In this document: piece after piece, positions 27,513 to 36,462 of the stretch
Layout of the letters: every line of letters starts with the position of its first letter
Numbering within the stretch: the first letter of the stretch is position 1
Assembly: GCA_020852275.1 (NCBI GenBank)
Contig: JADZBE010000026.1
Coordinates: forward strand, 1 to 64,000
Length of the DNA: 64,000 nucleotides
Direction of reading: 5' to 3'
Origin: Phycisphaerales bacterium
Lineage (GTDB): Bacteria; Planctomycetota; Phycisphaerae; UBA1845
Position numbers and translations under genes: made by a program
The notes under the pieces: generated by a model
The model's database searches: none
What the model was told of the DNA's origin: nothing
Seen by the model: the letters and a program-made list of their open reading frames with translations, nothing else

Positions 27513-27722
27513 GACCGCTTCCAAGGGGCGCGCTCCGAGCCGGCAGGCAAGGCACCGCATCGCCGGACATAGCACCGCACCGACGCACATGGCGTGGCGT
27601 CGCAGAGCGCCAAGGCATGCTGCGCTCCGGTCCGATGCGTCGGCGCGCGCCGAAACACGTCGCGTCCGGCGAATCGCGCCGCGCGGGGTCGCGACGCCCA
27701 TCGTCGCAACGTGCGGAAAAAA

Positions 27723-27806
27723 TGCCCGGAAGAGGACTTGAACCTCCACAGCCTTGCGGCTACATGGCCCTCAACCATGCGCGTCTGCCAATTCCGCCAC
27801 CCGGGC
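27723..27806 (-). tRNA. tRNA-Leu (anticodon GAG)
   Basis: On the minus strand the sequence folds as a class II tRNA of 84 bases. The acceptor pairs GCCCGGG with TCCGGGC and A is the discriminator. The D-arm is GGCGGAATTGGCAGACGC. The anticodon stem CATGG/CCATG carries the loop TTGAGGG, giving anticodon GAG. A long variable arm (TAGCCGCAAGGCTG) and a T-arm with GGTTCAAGTCC follow. The terminal CCA is not encoded. Six T residues follow directly downstream and may help terminate transcription. Confidence 0.95.
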
Positions 27807-27920
27807 AGGGTTCACCAAGCCGCCGCCCCGTCGCCGCAGGCAGGCACCCCGATGGGAGAACCCTATTCATACCCATCCGGCAGCCGCGCGCCAAGGTCGA
27901 CGCCTTGCCTAGCAGGCAAC

Positions 27921-28180
27921 GGGTTTGGCCAAGAGGTTTGGCGATTCAGTTTTGAGGTGCGCCCGGGTTCGATCTCGTCCGGTGAGACTCGGCCTTGTTC
28001 CTCGAGGTCGAGGCAACTCAATCTCCGAAGGCGATTCAGCCTGATCTCCGCAGCAGCGTCAGCCCGATCCCCGCAGGGGATCAACGTGGGTAGCCGTGGG
28101 CGCAGCCCACGGACTCTCGAGCGCGGGGAGACGCAACCCCGGAAGGGGTTGTACGTCTGCTGCGATTCCGGCGCACGCCG
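27921..28180 (-). repeat. Dispersed ~270 bp palindrome-containing element, copy 2 (inverted)
   Basis: The reverse complement of this block matches 4698-4978 throughout, with the same order of landmarks: CAGACGTACAACCCC, CCGTGGGCTGCGCCCACGG, GATCCCCTGCGGGGATC, TTGCCTCGACCTCGA and GACGAGATCGAACCC. It lies in the 640 bp gap between tRNA-Leu and the beta-propeller gene, where no other feature is seen. The two copies are diverged but colinear. Confidence 0.8.
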
Positions 28181-28446
28181 CGGGAACTGAGGGTGCGACC
28201 CCTTGCGGGGCAGCGGTCCGATGCGAATCGGGATTACGGGTTTCGCTCCACGCGGAAGGTCGTCGCTCCAGCCGCGACTACAGTCCTCGGCCCAGATCGG
28301 GTCGCCGAATTTGTCGCGGACCCGGACGCATCACGTCCCCGGGTAAGAAGTTGTGCCTCGGTCGCGCCCGCTTGCGGCAGATTCGCGCCGTCCGGTAGAA
28401 TCTCCACTTCGGGACCGGAATCCTGTCATTTCTCGGGGAATGCTGT

Positions 28447-29793
28447 ATGGCACCGCTGAAATCGCATCGGTGGGCGTTGTCGGATTGCGCGCGATTCTCG
28501 CTTGGGGCGGCGCTGACGCTGGGCAGCGCGGCCTGGGCGGGGGACATGGACTGGCTGCAATGGGGCGGTCCGATGCGGGACTTCACGTTCCGATCGGCGA
28601 AGAACATCGCCGCCACGTGGTCGGACACAGGCCCGCCCAAGTTGTGGAGCCGCGAGCTGGGCGACGGATACTCGTCCATCCTTGTCGAGGGCGACACCCT
28701 CTACACCATGTGCCGCCGCGGCGACAGTGACGCCGTCCTGGCACTCGAGGCCAAGACCGGCAAGACGCTCTGGGAGACGACCTACGACGCGGCGACGAAG
28801 ACCGAGCAGAACACCGCCTTCGGTCCCGGCCCGCACGCCACGCCGCTGATCGTCGGCGACCGCCTCTTCACCACCAGCGCGACACTGAAGGTCAACGCCC
28901 TTGACAAGAAAACCGGCAAGATCCTCTGGACCCACGACCTCTATCAGGAGATGGAAGGCAGCGTCCTCATGTTCGGATACGGCGCCAGCCCGACCGCATA
29001 CAAGGACCTCGTCATTATCACCGTCCCCGTTCGATCTCCCGGCGACGCGGATCCCACCGCCGGCGCGCCCAAGGAGGCCAAGTGCTGCGTCGCCGCGTTC
29101 AAGCAGTCCGACGGCTCGAAGGCGTGGACCAGCGAAAAGTTCGTGCGCCTCGGCAACCCGTCGCCACTGCTGGTGAACATCGCCGGGCGCGACCAGCTCA
29201 TCATGCAGCTCGGACAGGACATCGCCGGGCTTGATCCGGCGGACGGCCAGACGTTGTGGAAACTCAAGGTCAGCAACGACAAGATCGGCTTCGCCATCAG
29301 CACGCCGCTGTACAGCGAGGACGGGATGCTTTTCGTCTCCGCGGCCTACGGCGGCGGGACGTGGGCCTTCAAGGTTGAGAAAAAGGGCGACGCGTTCGAG
29401 GCAACGGAGCTGTGGTTCAACAAGTACCTGCGCGTGCAGCACGGCAGCTTTGTCCGCGTCGGCGATCATCTGTACGGCTCCAGCGGCGACTTCGCGGCTA
29501 CGCTGCTGATGTGCGTGAATGTCAAGACCGGCGAGACGCTGTGGCGCGAGCGCGGGTTTGCCAAGGCCAACTGCCTGTACGCGGACGGCAAGCTCGTCAT
29601 CCTGGATGAAAACGGCGACCTCGCGCTGGCAGAGGCGAAACCGGAGGCGCTGAAGATTCTATGCCGCGCCAACATTCTCACGCATCAGGCGTGGACCGTG
29701 CCGACCATCATCGGCTCGACCATGTACGTCCGCGACCGCAAGACGATCATGGCGCTGGACCTGTCCGCCGGTGCGAGCAAGCCGGTGGGATGA
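28447..29793 (+). CDS. Exported PQQ-like beta-propeller protein
   Basis: About 448 residues with a signal peptide (FSLGAALTLGSAAWA). The mature protein is a set of PQQ-type beta-propeller blades. Recurrent units include ALEAKTGKTLWET, ALDKKTGKILWTHDL, GLDPADGQTLWKLK and VNVKTGETLWRERG. The opening DWLQWGGPMRDF is typical of the planctomycete PQQ-binding-like family. No catalytic quinoprotein residues (such as a vicinal Cys pair and active-site Asp) are obvious, so a structural or binding role is more likely than alcohol dehydrogenase activity. It stands alone, with repeat arrays downstream. Confidence 0.85.
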   Translation: MAPLKSHRWALSDCARFSLGAALTLGSAAWAGDMDWLQWGGPMRDFTFRSAKNIAATWSDTGPPKLWSRELGDGYSSILVEGDTLYTMCRRGDSDAVLALEAKTGKTLWETTYDAATKTEQNTAFGPGPHATPLIVGDRLFTTSATLKVNALDKKTGKILWTHDLYQEMEGSVLMFGYGASPTAYKDLVIITVPVRSPGDADPTAGAPKEAKCCVAAFKQSDGSKAWTSEKFVRLGNPSPLLVNIAGRDQLIMQLGQDIAGLDPADGQTLWKLKVSNDKIGFAISTPLYSEDGMLFVSAAYGGGTWAFKVEKKGDAFEATELWFNKYLRVQHGSFVRVGDHLYGSSGDFAATLLMCVNVKTGETLWRERGFAKANCLYADGKLVILDENGDLALAEAKPEALKILCRANILTHQAWTVPTIIGSTMYVRDRKTIMALDLSAGASKPVG

Positions 29794-29811
29794 TGTGGGG
29801 AATGTCCAATG

Positions 29812-29982
29812 CAGAATGCAGAATGCAGAATGCAGAATGGCGAATGGCGAATGGCGAATGCCGAGTGCCGAGTGCCGAGTGGCGAATGGCGAATGTTGAA
29901 TGCCGAAAGGGCATCAGGCAAGCCGAGTGTGGCACCGGTTTTCAACCGGTGGGTGTAGCACAGGTTTCCAACCTGTGCACTG
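29812..29982. repeat. GCAGAAT/GCGAATG heptamer array and CACCGGTTTTCAACCGGTG hairpins
   Basis: From 29812 to about 29898 the DNA is a run of heptamers, first GCAGAAT, then GCGAATG, then GCCGAGT, then GCGAATG again. These are the inverse of the array at 17403-17532. Two hairpins follow: CACCGGTTTTCAACCGGTG and CACAGGTTTCCAACCTGTG. Together they fill most of the 313 bp gap before the YceI-TPR gene. Confidence 0.8.
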
Positions 29983-30106
29983 TTGAAACCTGCCTTGGAG
30001 GTGGGATGACCCGATCGCCGAGGGCACGCCGCTTCGCGGGTGCCGCGACGACAGGCATTAAATCTTCCAAACAGGCGCCTTGAATGATCAGAAGAGGCCA
30101 ACTTCG

Positions 30107-31354
30107 ATGACTCAATCCCGTGTCTGGCTGCTCGCACCCGCTTTCATCGCTGTCGCCGGCGTTTCCGCCCAGGAGACGGCGCCGCAGGTTCCGTCCCGCA
30201 GCGATTGCGGGCAGACGCTCGTCATTCCGGACGCCGTGCTCGACTCGTGCGACATCTATCACGTCATGTCCGGCGAGGACGGGCAGCTTGTGGCGACGTC
30301 GGACGCCGCGATGAAGCGCGTCGTCGCCACGTGCAACCGCATCGTCGGCTTCATCGGCGTGCCGTTCGAGTTCAAGGCGGGGCAGAAGATGCTCGCGGCC
30401 GGGGCGTTCCGCGTGCCCGTCGCCTCGCTGACCACGGGCAACAGCGACCAGGACGATCAACTTCGCGGCGCGATGTTGCTCAACGGCGCCCAGCACGCCG
30501 AGTTGACGTTCCTTATCACCGACTGCACGCCCGCCGAGCAGACCGGCACGGATCAGGAGTTCGTCTCCTACTGCTTCACCGTGAAAGGCCGGGTGACGAT
30601 CCTCGGGGTCAGCAAGGACATCGAGTGTCCGGTGACGGCCACGCACATGCCGGTGAACTTCAAGCGCACGTTCCTGCGCTATCCCGGCGAGATGGTCTCG
30701 CTGCGCACCCGTTTCGAGCTGAAACCGGCGGATTTCGGCTGGAAACGCCCGCCGTTCATGACGAAGGACCTCCTTGCGGACACGATCGCCGTCGATGTAG
30801 CCCTGTTCCTCAACGAAATCCCGCCCACGCAGACGCTGGACCCGGAGTTCCCCGCGCGCGAGCGCACGGCTGAGTTGCAGTTCCTCACCCTGCTGCGCGA
30901 CTTCAACGAGCCGGACAAGGCTTACGCCTTCGCCCGCGAACAACTGAAAACTCAGCCGGAGAGCGCGCTGCTGCACAACCGCTTTGCCTTCTCCATCGCC
31001 GCCGAGCCGGGCATCCGCAAACGCAACCTCGACCTCGCGCTGGAGGCGGCGACGCGTGCCAACGCCTTGACACAGGAAAAGAAGGCGGGCTATCTCGACA
31101 CGCTCGCGCGCGTTCATTACGAGCGCGGCGACCTGAAGTCCGCGCTGGCGACGTCGCGCAAGGCCGTGGCGAACTTGGCGGGCGTCGACCCCATGACCGC
31201 CGGCGGCATTCAGCAGAGCCTCGCCAAGTATGAGGGAGAGGCAAAGGCCGCCGGGCTTGCGGACGCAGCTTCCGCCCCGGTGGGAGCGAACAAGCCCACG
31301 GAGTCCAAAGCCGACTCCACCACGGCGACTTCCGGGAAAGCCTCCGGTGGATGA
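30107..31354 (+). CDS. Exported YceI-like domain fused to TPR-like repeats
   Basis: About 415 residues with a signal peptide (LLAPAFIAVAGVSAQ). Residues 30-250 resemble a YceI lipocalin-like domain (FEFKAGQKMLAAGAFRVPVA, TGNSDQDDQLRGAMLLNG, GRVTILGVSKDIECPVTATH). YceI proteins bind isoprenoid-type lipids in the periplasm. Residues 265-390 are helical TPR-like repeats (ALLHNRFAFSIAAEPG, KKAGYLDTLARVHYERGDL). The tail is Ser/Thr/Lys rich. ATG 30107 has GAAGAGG ten bases upstream; TTG 30080 adds nine residues. The YceI-TPR combination is unusual and may tie lipid or redox binding to protein assembly; that is inference. Confidence 0.75.
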   Translation: MTQSRVWLLAPAFIAVAGVSAQETAPQVPSRSDCGQTLVIPDAVLDSCDIYHVMSGEDGQLVATSDAAMKRVVATCNRIVGFIGVPFEFKAGQKMLAAGAFRVPVASLTTGNSDQDDQLRGAMLLNGAQHAELTFLITDCTPAEQTGTDQEFVSYCFTVKGRVTILGVSKDIECPVTATHMPVNFKRTFLRYPGEMVSLRTRFELKPADFGWKRPPFMTKDLLADTIAVDVALFLNEIPPTQTLDPEFPARERTAELQFLTLLRDFNEPDKAYAFAREQLKTQPESALLHNRFAFSIAAEPGIRKRNLDLALEAATRANALTQEKKAGYLDTLARVHYERGDLKSALATSRKAVANLAGVDPMTAGGIQQSLAKYEGEAKAAGLADAASAPVGANKPTESKADSTTATSGKASGG

Positions 31355-31950
31355 GCACCTGAGCGATCAGCTCGATTGGACGAACGGGGTTGCCCCCGCT
31401 CCGAAGTGCCGTTCGCCCTTCCGAACGCGAAGCGCCGTTCGGTTTTCCGAGCTCGAAGCGCACGCGACGGCGTGACGGTCGGGCTGCGCGTGGAGTCTCG
31501 GCGCCCTCGCCGGCGCTTCGGATTCGGATGGCCCATGCGCGAAAGAGCCCTGGCGTTACTGGGGACGCTGTGCGGTGGACATGGCCCGCGTTCGCGAACT
31601 GCCCTCGCAAGGGTTGAAGCATGCGGCGGTCTCCTGAACCGGTTCCGGCACAGCGCGACATCGGTTCGCTCCCTGACGGTTGCGGCTCTGCCATACAAAC
31701 GGTTCGCTCCCTGACGGTTGCGGCTCTGCCATACAAACGGTTCGCTCCCTGGCGGTCGCGGCTCTGCCATTCAAGCCGATACACTGAGCCAACCGTATGA
31801 GTTCCTTGACTTTCGCTGGGCGCTTCTGTAGAAAAGAGCCGCGACCGTGATATGAAGCAACAATGGAAGGATTCCACACGGCATGTCATTCCCGGTTCGC
31901 GTCATGGCTGCTTATCTGACGCGCCATGGCTGCTTAACTAAGGTTGTATC
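31355..31950. repeat. Intergenic gap with a 38-bp direct tandem repeat (three copies at 31665-31778)
   Basis: Three units starting at 31665, 31703 and 31741 each read TTCGCTCCCTGACGGTTGCG followed by GCTCTGCCATACAAACGG. The first two are identical and the third is diverged. A similar single motif lies near 21419. No gene is seen in the rest of this 596 bp gap before the S1-domain gene; the first part carries GAAGCGCCGTTCGG-like short repeats. Confidence 0.78.
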
Positions 31951-33579
31951 ATGAGCGAAACACCGGCATGGGCCGACCGTCCGAACGACGGCTCCCTGGC
32001 GCCCAGTGCACCCGAGCACTCCGCGACCCGATCCCTTGCAGACCCGCCCGCGCCCGCGGGACCGGGCAGCGCCGGCGCGACCCCGCTGGCAGCGTCGTCC
32101 GGCGGGATGACCTCGGAGCTTGAGCGCGAGATCGCCGAGGCCATGAGCGAGATGTCCGCCGGGGATCTCGACGCGCTGGGGGGCGGGCTGGGTGGGTCGG
32201 GTGGCGGAAGGGTGCTGGAGCACGGCTCCGAGCTGACCGGCTCGGTGATCGGCATGCGCGGCGACGACGTCTTTCTCGACCTCGGCGCCAAGGATCAGGG
32301 CGTCGTCCCCCGCAACCAGTTCGGCAAGAACGAAGAGATCAAGAACGGGCGGCGCGTGGACGTCGTCATCGAGCGCTTCGACGCCGACAACGGGCTGTTC
32401 ATCTGCTACCGCAAGGGCGCCCTGCAGCGCGCCACCTGGATCAACCTTGAAAAAGGCATGATCGTCGAGGGCAAGATCACCGGCCTGAACAAGGGCGGGC
32501 TGGAAGTGGACGTCAACGGCATTCGCGCGTTCATGCCCGCGTCGCAGGTGGACCATCATTTCCTCAAGGATATCTCCACGCTGATCGGTCAGCCGGTGCG
32601 CTGCGAAATCACAGACGTGGAGCGCCGCTCGCGCAACGTGCTGGTCAGCCGCCGCCGCGTGCAGGAACGCGAGATGGCGGAGAAGAAGGAGGAGCTGCTC
32701 AAGACGCTGGAGGTCGGGCAGGTTCTTCCGGGGACCGTGCGGAACGTCACGGAATTCGGCGCGTTCGTCGATCTCGGCGGCGTCGAGGGCTTGATCCACA
32801 TCAGCGACCTGAGCTTTCGGCCCGTGGCGAAGGTGACGGACGTCGTCGACGTCGGGCACCACGTCGAGGTCAAGGTGCTGAAGATCGACCGCGAGCGCGA
32901 TCGGATTTCGCTGGGGCTGAAGCAGACCCGGCCGGACCCGTGGACCGGCGCGGCGGATCGATATCCGGAGGGCATGGGGCTTCGCGTCACGATCATGCGC
33001 GTCGTGGATTTCGGCGCCTTTGCGGAGCTTGAGGAAGGCGTCGAAGGGCTGATCCCGGTCAGCGAAATGAGCTGGTCGCGCATCGCCTCGCCTTCCGCCG
33101 TCGTGAAGGAAGGCGACGTGGTGGATGTGGTGGTCATCCGCAACGAGGCCGCCAAGCATCGCATCGCTCTTTCCATGAAACACGCTTCGCCGGACCCGTG
33201 GTCGGGCGTGATGGAGAGCTTCGCGAAGGGATCGCTGGTGAAGGGCACGGTGACGCGGCTGGAGAGTTTCGGCGTGTTCGTGGCCTTGGTGCCGGGCGTG
33301 GAGGCGATGATCCACATATCCGAGCTGTCGGACCAGCGCGTTCGCGCCTGCGGCGACGTGGTGTCCGTCGGGCAGGAGATCGAGGCGAAGGTGCTCGACG
33401 TGGATAGCGGCAAGCGAAGGATCGCGCTGTCGCTCAAGCAGGCTTCCGCCAGCGCGGTCCCGGAGGCGCCGGCCGGACACGGCGCACACGCGACGAAGGC
33501 GGCGAAAAAGAAGCGCCCGGCGCGCGGCGGACTCAGCTCCGATTGGGACTGGATGGGCGGCGGGGTAGGCCGATCGTAA
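31951..33579 (+). CDS. Multi-domain S1 RNA-binding protein (ribosomal protein S1-like)
   Basis: About 542 residues. After a disordered Ala/Ser/Pro N-terminus there are five S1-type OB folds. Markers in order: ELTGSVIGMRGDDVFLDLG, MIVEGKITGLNKGGLEVDV, LPGTVRNVTEFGAFVDLGG, VTIMRVVDFGAFAELEEG and VKGTVTRLESFGVFVALVPG. The tail is Lys/Ala rich. It likely binds mRNA at the ribosome as bS1 does, though other S1-repeat proteins (for example Tex-like accessory factors) have similar modules. It is ten bases upstream of a hot-dog dehydratase gene, so it may be co-transcribed with the acyl-chain cluster. Confidence 0.85.
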   Translation: MSETPAWADRPNDGSLAPSAPEHSATRSLADPPAPAGPGSAGATPLAASSGGMTSELEREIAEAMSEMSAGDLDALGGGLGGSGGGRVLEHGSELTGSVIGMRGDDVFLDLGAKDQGVVPRNQFGKNEEIKNGRRVDVVIERFDADNGLFICYRKGALQRATWINLEKGMIVEGKITGLNKGGLEVDVNGIRAFMPASQVDHHFLKDISTLIGQPVRCEITDVERRSRNVLVSRRRVQEREMAEKKEELLKTLEVGQVLPGTVRNVTEFGAFVDLGGVEGLIHISDLSFRPVAKVTDVVDVGHHVEVKVLKIDRERDRISLGLKQTRPDPWTGAADRYPEGMGLRVTIMRVVDFGAFAELEEGVEGLIPVSEMSWSRIASPSAVVKEGDVVDVVVIRNEAAKHRIALSMKHASPDPWSGVMESFAKGSLVKGTVTRLESFGVFVALVPGVEAMIHISELSDQRVRACGDVVSVGQEIEAKVLDVDSGKRRIALSLKQASASAVPEAPAGHGAHATKAAKKKRPARGGLSSDWDWMGGGVGRS

Positions 33580-33588
33580 GGCGGACGC

Positions 33589-34101
33589 ATGAGATTCGCG
33601 CTCGTAGATCGCATCGTGGAGCTGACGCCCGGCGAGCAGCTTCGCGCGATCAAAGCCGTTTCGGCGTCGGAAGAGTACCTGGCGGACCACTTCCCGACGT
33701 TCGCCGTTCTGCCGGGCGTGTTCATGCTGGAGGCCATGGTCGAGGCAGCAGCCTGGCTGGTTCGCGCCACGCAGGACTTTGCGCCGAGCCTCGTCTTGCT
33801 GCGCGAGGCGAAGAACATAACATACAAGAGCTTCGTCAGGCCCGGCGACGTGCTCGACGTGACCGTGCGGTGCCGTCGCCTGACGCGCGACGAGAGCGAG
33901 TTTTCCGGCGTCGGCGTTTGCCAGCAGCGCGAAGTCGTCAAGGGCCGGTTCAGCCTCATGCATGGTCGTCTGTCGGATCGCCATCCCATGCTGGCGCGGA
34001 TCGACGAGGATTTGATCCGGGGGCTTCGTGCGCGATACGCGGCGCTGCGGGATCTTACCGAGGGTGTGGGACCCCGTGCGGCTCGTGAGACGAAAGCGTG
34101 A
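33589..34101 (+). CDS. FabZ-like 3-hydroxyacyl-ACP dehydratase (hot-dog), first copy
   Basis: About 170 residues. The hot-dog catalytic block is HFPTFAVLPGVFMLEAMVEA, with histidine 34 and glutamate 48 matching the FabZ catalytic pair. A second conserved stretch is KNITYKSFVRPGDVLDVTV. It should remove water from 3-hydroxyacyl-ACP. It is the first of five closely spaced acyl-chain genes; the next is an acyl carrier protein. The C-terminal 40 residues (LTEGVGPRAARETKA) extend past the usual fold. It is a FabZ paralogue rather than an assured housekeeping FabZ, because a second copy follows two genes on. Confidence 0.85.
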   Translation: MRFALVDRIVELTPGEQLRAIKAVSASEEYLADHFPTFAVLPGVFMLEAMVEAAAWLVRATQDFAPSLVLLREAKNITYKSFVRPGDVLDVTVRCRRLTRDESEFSGVGVCQQREVVKGRFSLMHGRLSDRHPMLARIDEDLIRGLRARYAALRDLTEGVGPRAARETKA

Positions 34102-34190
34102 TGCCACCCGCGGATTTGAGGATTCGTTCGAACGGACGGCGAACATGAGCTCGCCGAGGTTGATTGTGGAACTCGGGAGGTAACGAGGAC

Positions 34191-34583
34191 ATGACCGCGA
34201 CTCGGGAGGAAGTGCTGGCCAAGGTGCGCGGCGTGCTCGTCGAGGCGCTCGGCGTGGACGACGATGAGATTACGCCGGAGGCCACGCTGGAGGGCGACCT
34301 CGGAGCGGAGAGCATCGACTTCCTCGACATCGTGTTCCGGCTGGAGAAAGCATTCGCCATCAAGGTCAACAAGGTCGAGCTGTTTCCGGACGAGATTCTC
34401 AACAATCCCGACTACGTCGAGGACGGCAAGATGACCGCGGAGGGCGTCAGCAAGCTCAAGGCCGCCATGCCTCACGCGGACTTCCGCGAGTTTGAAAAGG
34501 ACCCGCAGATCGAACGCATCCGCGATCTATTCACCGTGGCCACCATCGTGAACTATGTCGAGTTGAAGTTGAAGGCGGCGTAG
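34191..34583 (+). CDS. Acyl carrier protein
   Basis: About 130 residues. LGAESIDFLDIVFRLEKAF contains the phosphopantetheine-attachment serine (41) in the common D/E-S-I/L context; helix II and III follow. It is longer than a standard ACP (about 78 residues) by a C-terminal extension (PHADFREFEKDPQIERIRDL) that looks helical. ATG 34191 has a GAGGTAAC site about ten bases upstream. It lies between two dehydratase genes, which argues for service in a dedicated pathway rather than general fatty-acid synthesis. Confidence 0.88.
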   Translation: MTATREEVLAKVRGVLVEALGVDDDEITPEATLEGDLGAESIDFLDIVFRLEKAFAIKVNKVELFPDEILNNPDYVEDGKMTAEGVSKLKAAMPHADFREFEKDPQIERIRDLFTVATIVNYVELKLKAA

Positions 34584-34603
34584 CCGTCCTCTGAACCGAC
34601 GCC

Positions 34604-35095
34604 ATGCGCTGGATATGGATCGACAAGTTCACTCAGTTTGAGTCCGGTCGCCGCGCGGTGGCGGTCAAGAACGTCACCCGCGCCGAAGAGCATCTTCACG
34701 ATCACTTTCCCGCCTGGCCTGTCATGCCGCCCTCGCTCATCATCGAGGGCGTGGCGCAAACGGCCGGCATCCTCGTCGGCGAGGCTCGCGCGTTCGGCAT
34801 GAACGTCATCCTCGCCAAGATCCGCTCCGCGACGTTCACGGATTACGCCGTCCCGGGAGATACGCTGTCATACGAGGTTGAAATTGAGACGCTCGACGAT
34901 CACGGCGCCACGACGCGCGGAGTCGTGCGCCGCGGCCAGGAAGAGATCGCCCGCGTCGACCTGATGTTCTCGCACGTGGACGGCGCGGTGCATGCGGGGC
35001 TGCCGCGGCACAACTTCGTCTTCACCGGAACATTCACCGATCTGGTGCGTTCATTTCGACCCGCGCCGCCGGGCAGCGGGGGGGGGGATTCGTGA
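34604..35095 (+). CDS. FabZ-like 3-hydroxyacyl-ACP dehydratase (hot-dog), second copy
   Basis: About 163 residues. The hot-dog block HFPAWPVMPPSLIIEGVAQT has histidine 34 and glutamate 48 in the same places as the first copy; PPS replaces the usual PGV. The rest (ILAKIRSATFTDYAVPGDTL) fits the family. The C-terminus is encoded by a run of ten G residues (35078-35087), ending GSGGGDS, and its stop overlaps the GTG start of the next gene (GTGA). Slippage in that run would change this protein's tail and could alter coupling to the ketosynthase gene. Confidence 0.85.
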   Translation: MRWIWIDKFTQFESGRRAVAVKNVTRAEEHLHDHFPAWPVMPPSLIIEGVAQTAGILVGEARAFGMNVILAKIRSATFTDYAVPGDTLSYEVEIETLDDHGATTRGVVRRGQEEIARVDLMFSHVDGAVHAGLPRHNFVFTGTFTDLVRSFRPAPPGSGGGDS

Positions 35096-36432
35096 CCGGC
35101 GAACGACGCGTGGTCATTACCGGGCTGGGATTGGCGACGCCGATTGGCATCGGCGCGGACGCCTATTGGGAAGCGCTGCTGTCGCGCCGATGCGGTGTGG
35201 CGGCGATTCGAGCGTTCGACGCGTCCGCGCTGCCCTGCCGCATCGCCGCCGAGCTGCCCGAATTCTCGCTGGGCGACACGATTCCCAAGGCGTATCGCAA
35301 GGCCGCCAAGGTCATGTCGCGCGATACGCAGATCGCCGTGGTGTGCGCGTATCACGCGGTGCGCGACGCGGGACTGGTGACGTCGTGCATGATCGGGCGC
35401 GGCGAGGCGCCCGGACCGCCCAACCTCGACCCCGCGCGCTTCGGCGCCAATATCGGCGCGGGGCTGGTCTGCGCGGATCTCCCGGAACTTGCGGCCGCCC
35501 TGAACACCGCCGTCGATGAACGCGGGAAGTTCAGCCATGATCTCTGGGGATCGGTCGGCATGGGCAACCTCACGCCGCTGTGGCTGCTGAAGTTCCTGCC
35601 CAACATGCTGGCCTGCCACGTCACCATCGTGCACGACGCGCAGGCGAATTCGAACACCATCACCTGCGGCGAGGCCTCCAGCCATCTGGCCATCGGCGAA
35701 GCCTACCGCACCATCGCGCGCGGCTCGGCGGACGTGTGCATCTGCGGCGGAGCGGAGAGCAAGGTCAACCCGATGGCGCTCACTCGACCGCTGCTGTATG
35801 GCCGTTTGAGCACGAAAGGCAACGACGACCCGTCGCGCGCATGCCGCCCGTTCGCGGCGGATGCGCCGGGCACGGTGGCCTCGGAGGGCGGCGGACTGGT
35901 CATCCTTGAAGCGCTGGATCGCGCCAAGGCACGCGGCGCTCGCATCTACGGCGAACTGGTCGGCTTCGGCGCGAGCACCAACACGACGAGCTGGTCGGCG
36001 CCGGACCCGACGGGCGCGCCGGTCGCCTTGGCGGTCAACCATGCGCTCCGCGACGCGCGGCTGACCGCGCAGAACATCGATCTCATGGTCGCGTTCGGCA
36101 GCGGAGTGGACGCGTTCGATGCCTGCGAAGCGGCTGGTTGGAAAACCGTGATGGGCGATCGGATGGCTCAGTCGCACGCGGTGGCCGTCAAGGGCGCCAT
36201 CGGCGTGAACGGCGCCGGCAGCGGCGCGATCGACTTCGCAACCGGCGTCCTGTCGCTCCATCATCAGACTGTTCCACCTTCGTTGAACACGGAATCGGCA
36301 GCGACTTGCACAGGGCTGCGCTTTGCGCCGAAGGATCCGCTCGACGCCAGAATCGACACCGTGGCCAGCGTCGCCTATTCGCTGGTGGGATCGCAGGTCG
36401 CGGCGCTGGTGGTTCGCCGTTATCGAGAGTAG
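35092..36432 (+). CDS. Ketosynthase-like protein lacking catalytic residues (chain-length-factor-like)
   Basis: About 446 residues with a complete thiolase-fold ketosynthase frame (VVITGLGLATPIGIGAD, GSADVCICGGAE, ASEGGGLVILEALDRA, VAYSLVGSQVAALVV). The active-site region reads NTITCGEASSHLAIGEA. When IGEA is aligned with the neighbour, glutamate 194 sits at the nucleophile position and the only nearby cysteine (192) is offset by two. The two catalytic histidines are gone: SAHGTGT is replaced by AFGSGVD, and SMLGHLIAA by GAIGVNGAG. This pattern is that of a chain-length factor (KS-beta), which pairs with an active KS. It starts with GTG overlapping the previous gene, and the active KS follows 30 bp on. 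Confidence 0.82.
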   Translation: MTGERRVVITGLGLATPIGIGADAYWEALLSRRCGVAAIRAFDASALPCRIAAELPEFSLGDTIPKAYRKAAKVMSRDTQIAVVCAYHAVRDAGLVTSCMIGRGEAPGPPNLDPARFGANIGAGLVCADLPELAAALNTAVDERGKFSHDLWGSVGMGNLTPLWLLKFLPNMLACHVTIVHDAQANSNTITCGEASSHLAIGEAYRTIARGSADVCICGGAESKVNPMALTRPLLYGRLSTKGNDDPSRACRPFAADAPGTVASEGGGLVILEALDRAKARGARIYGELVGFGASTNTTSWSAPDPTGAPVALAVNHALRDARLTAQNIDLMVAFGSGVDAFDACEAAGWKTVMGDRMAQSHAVAVKGAIGVNGAGSGAIDFATGVLSLHHQTVPPSLNTESAATCTGLRFAPKDPLDARIDTVASVAYSLVGSQVAALVVRRYRE

Positions 36433-36462
36433 CGCGGAGTTCCGCCGGGAGGTTCAGCGAGC

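Noticed and set aside
27723-27806. tRNA as an attachment site of an integrated element
   Set aside because: No duplicated tRNA 3' end and no integrase gene are seen on either side.
31912-34146. 744-codon open frame on the minus strand
   Set aside because: It is antisense to the S1-domain and dehydratase genes; the sequence is arginine/histidine-rich without domains and reflects high-GC codon bias.
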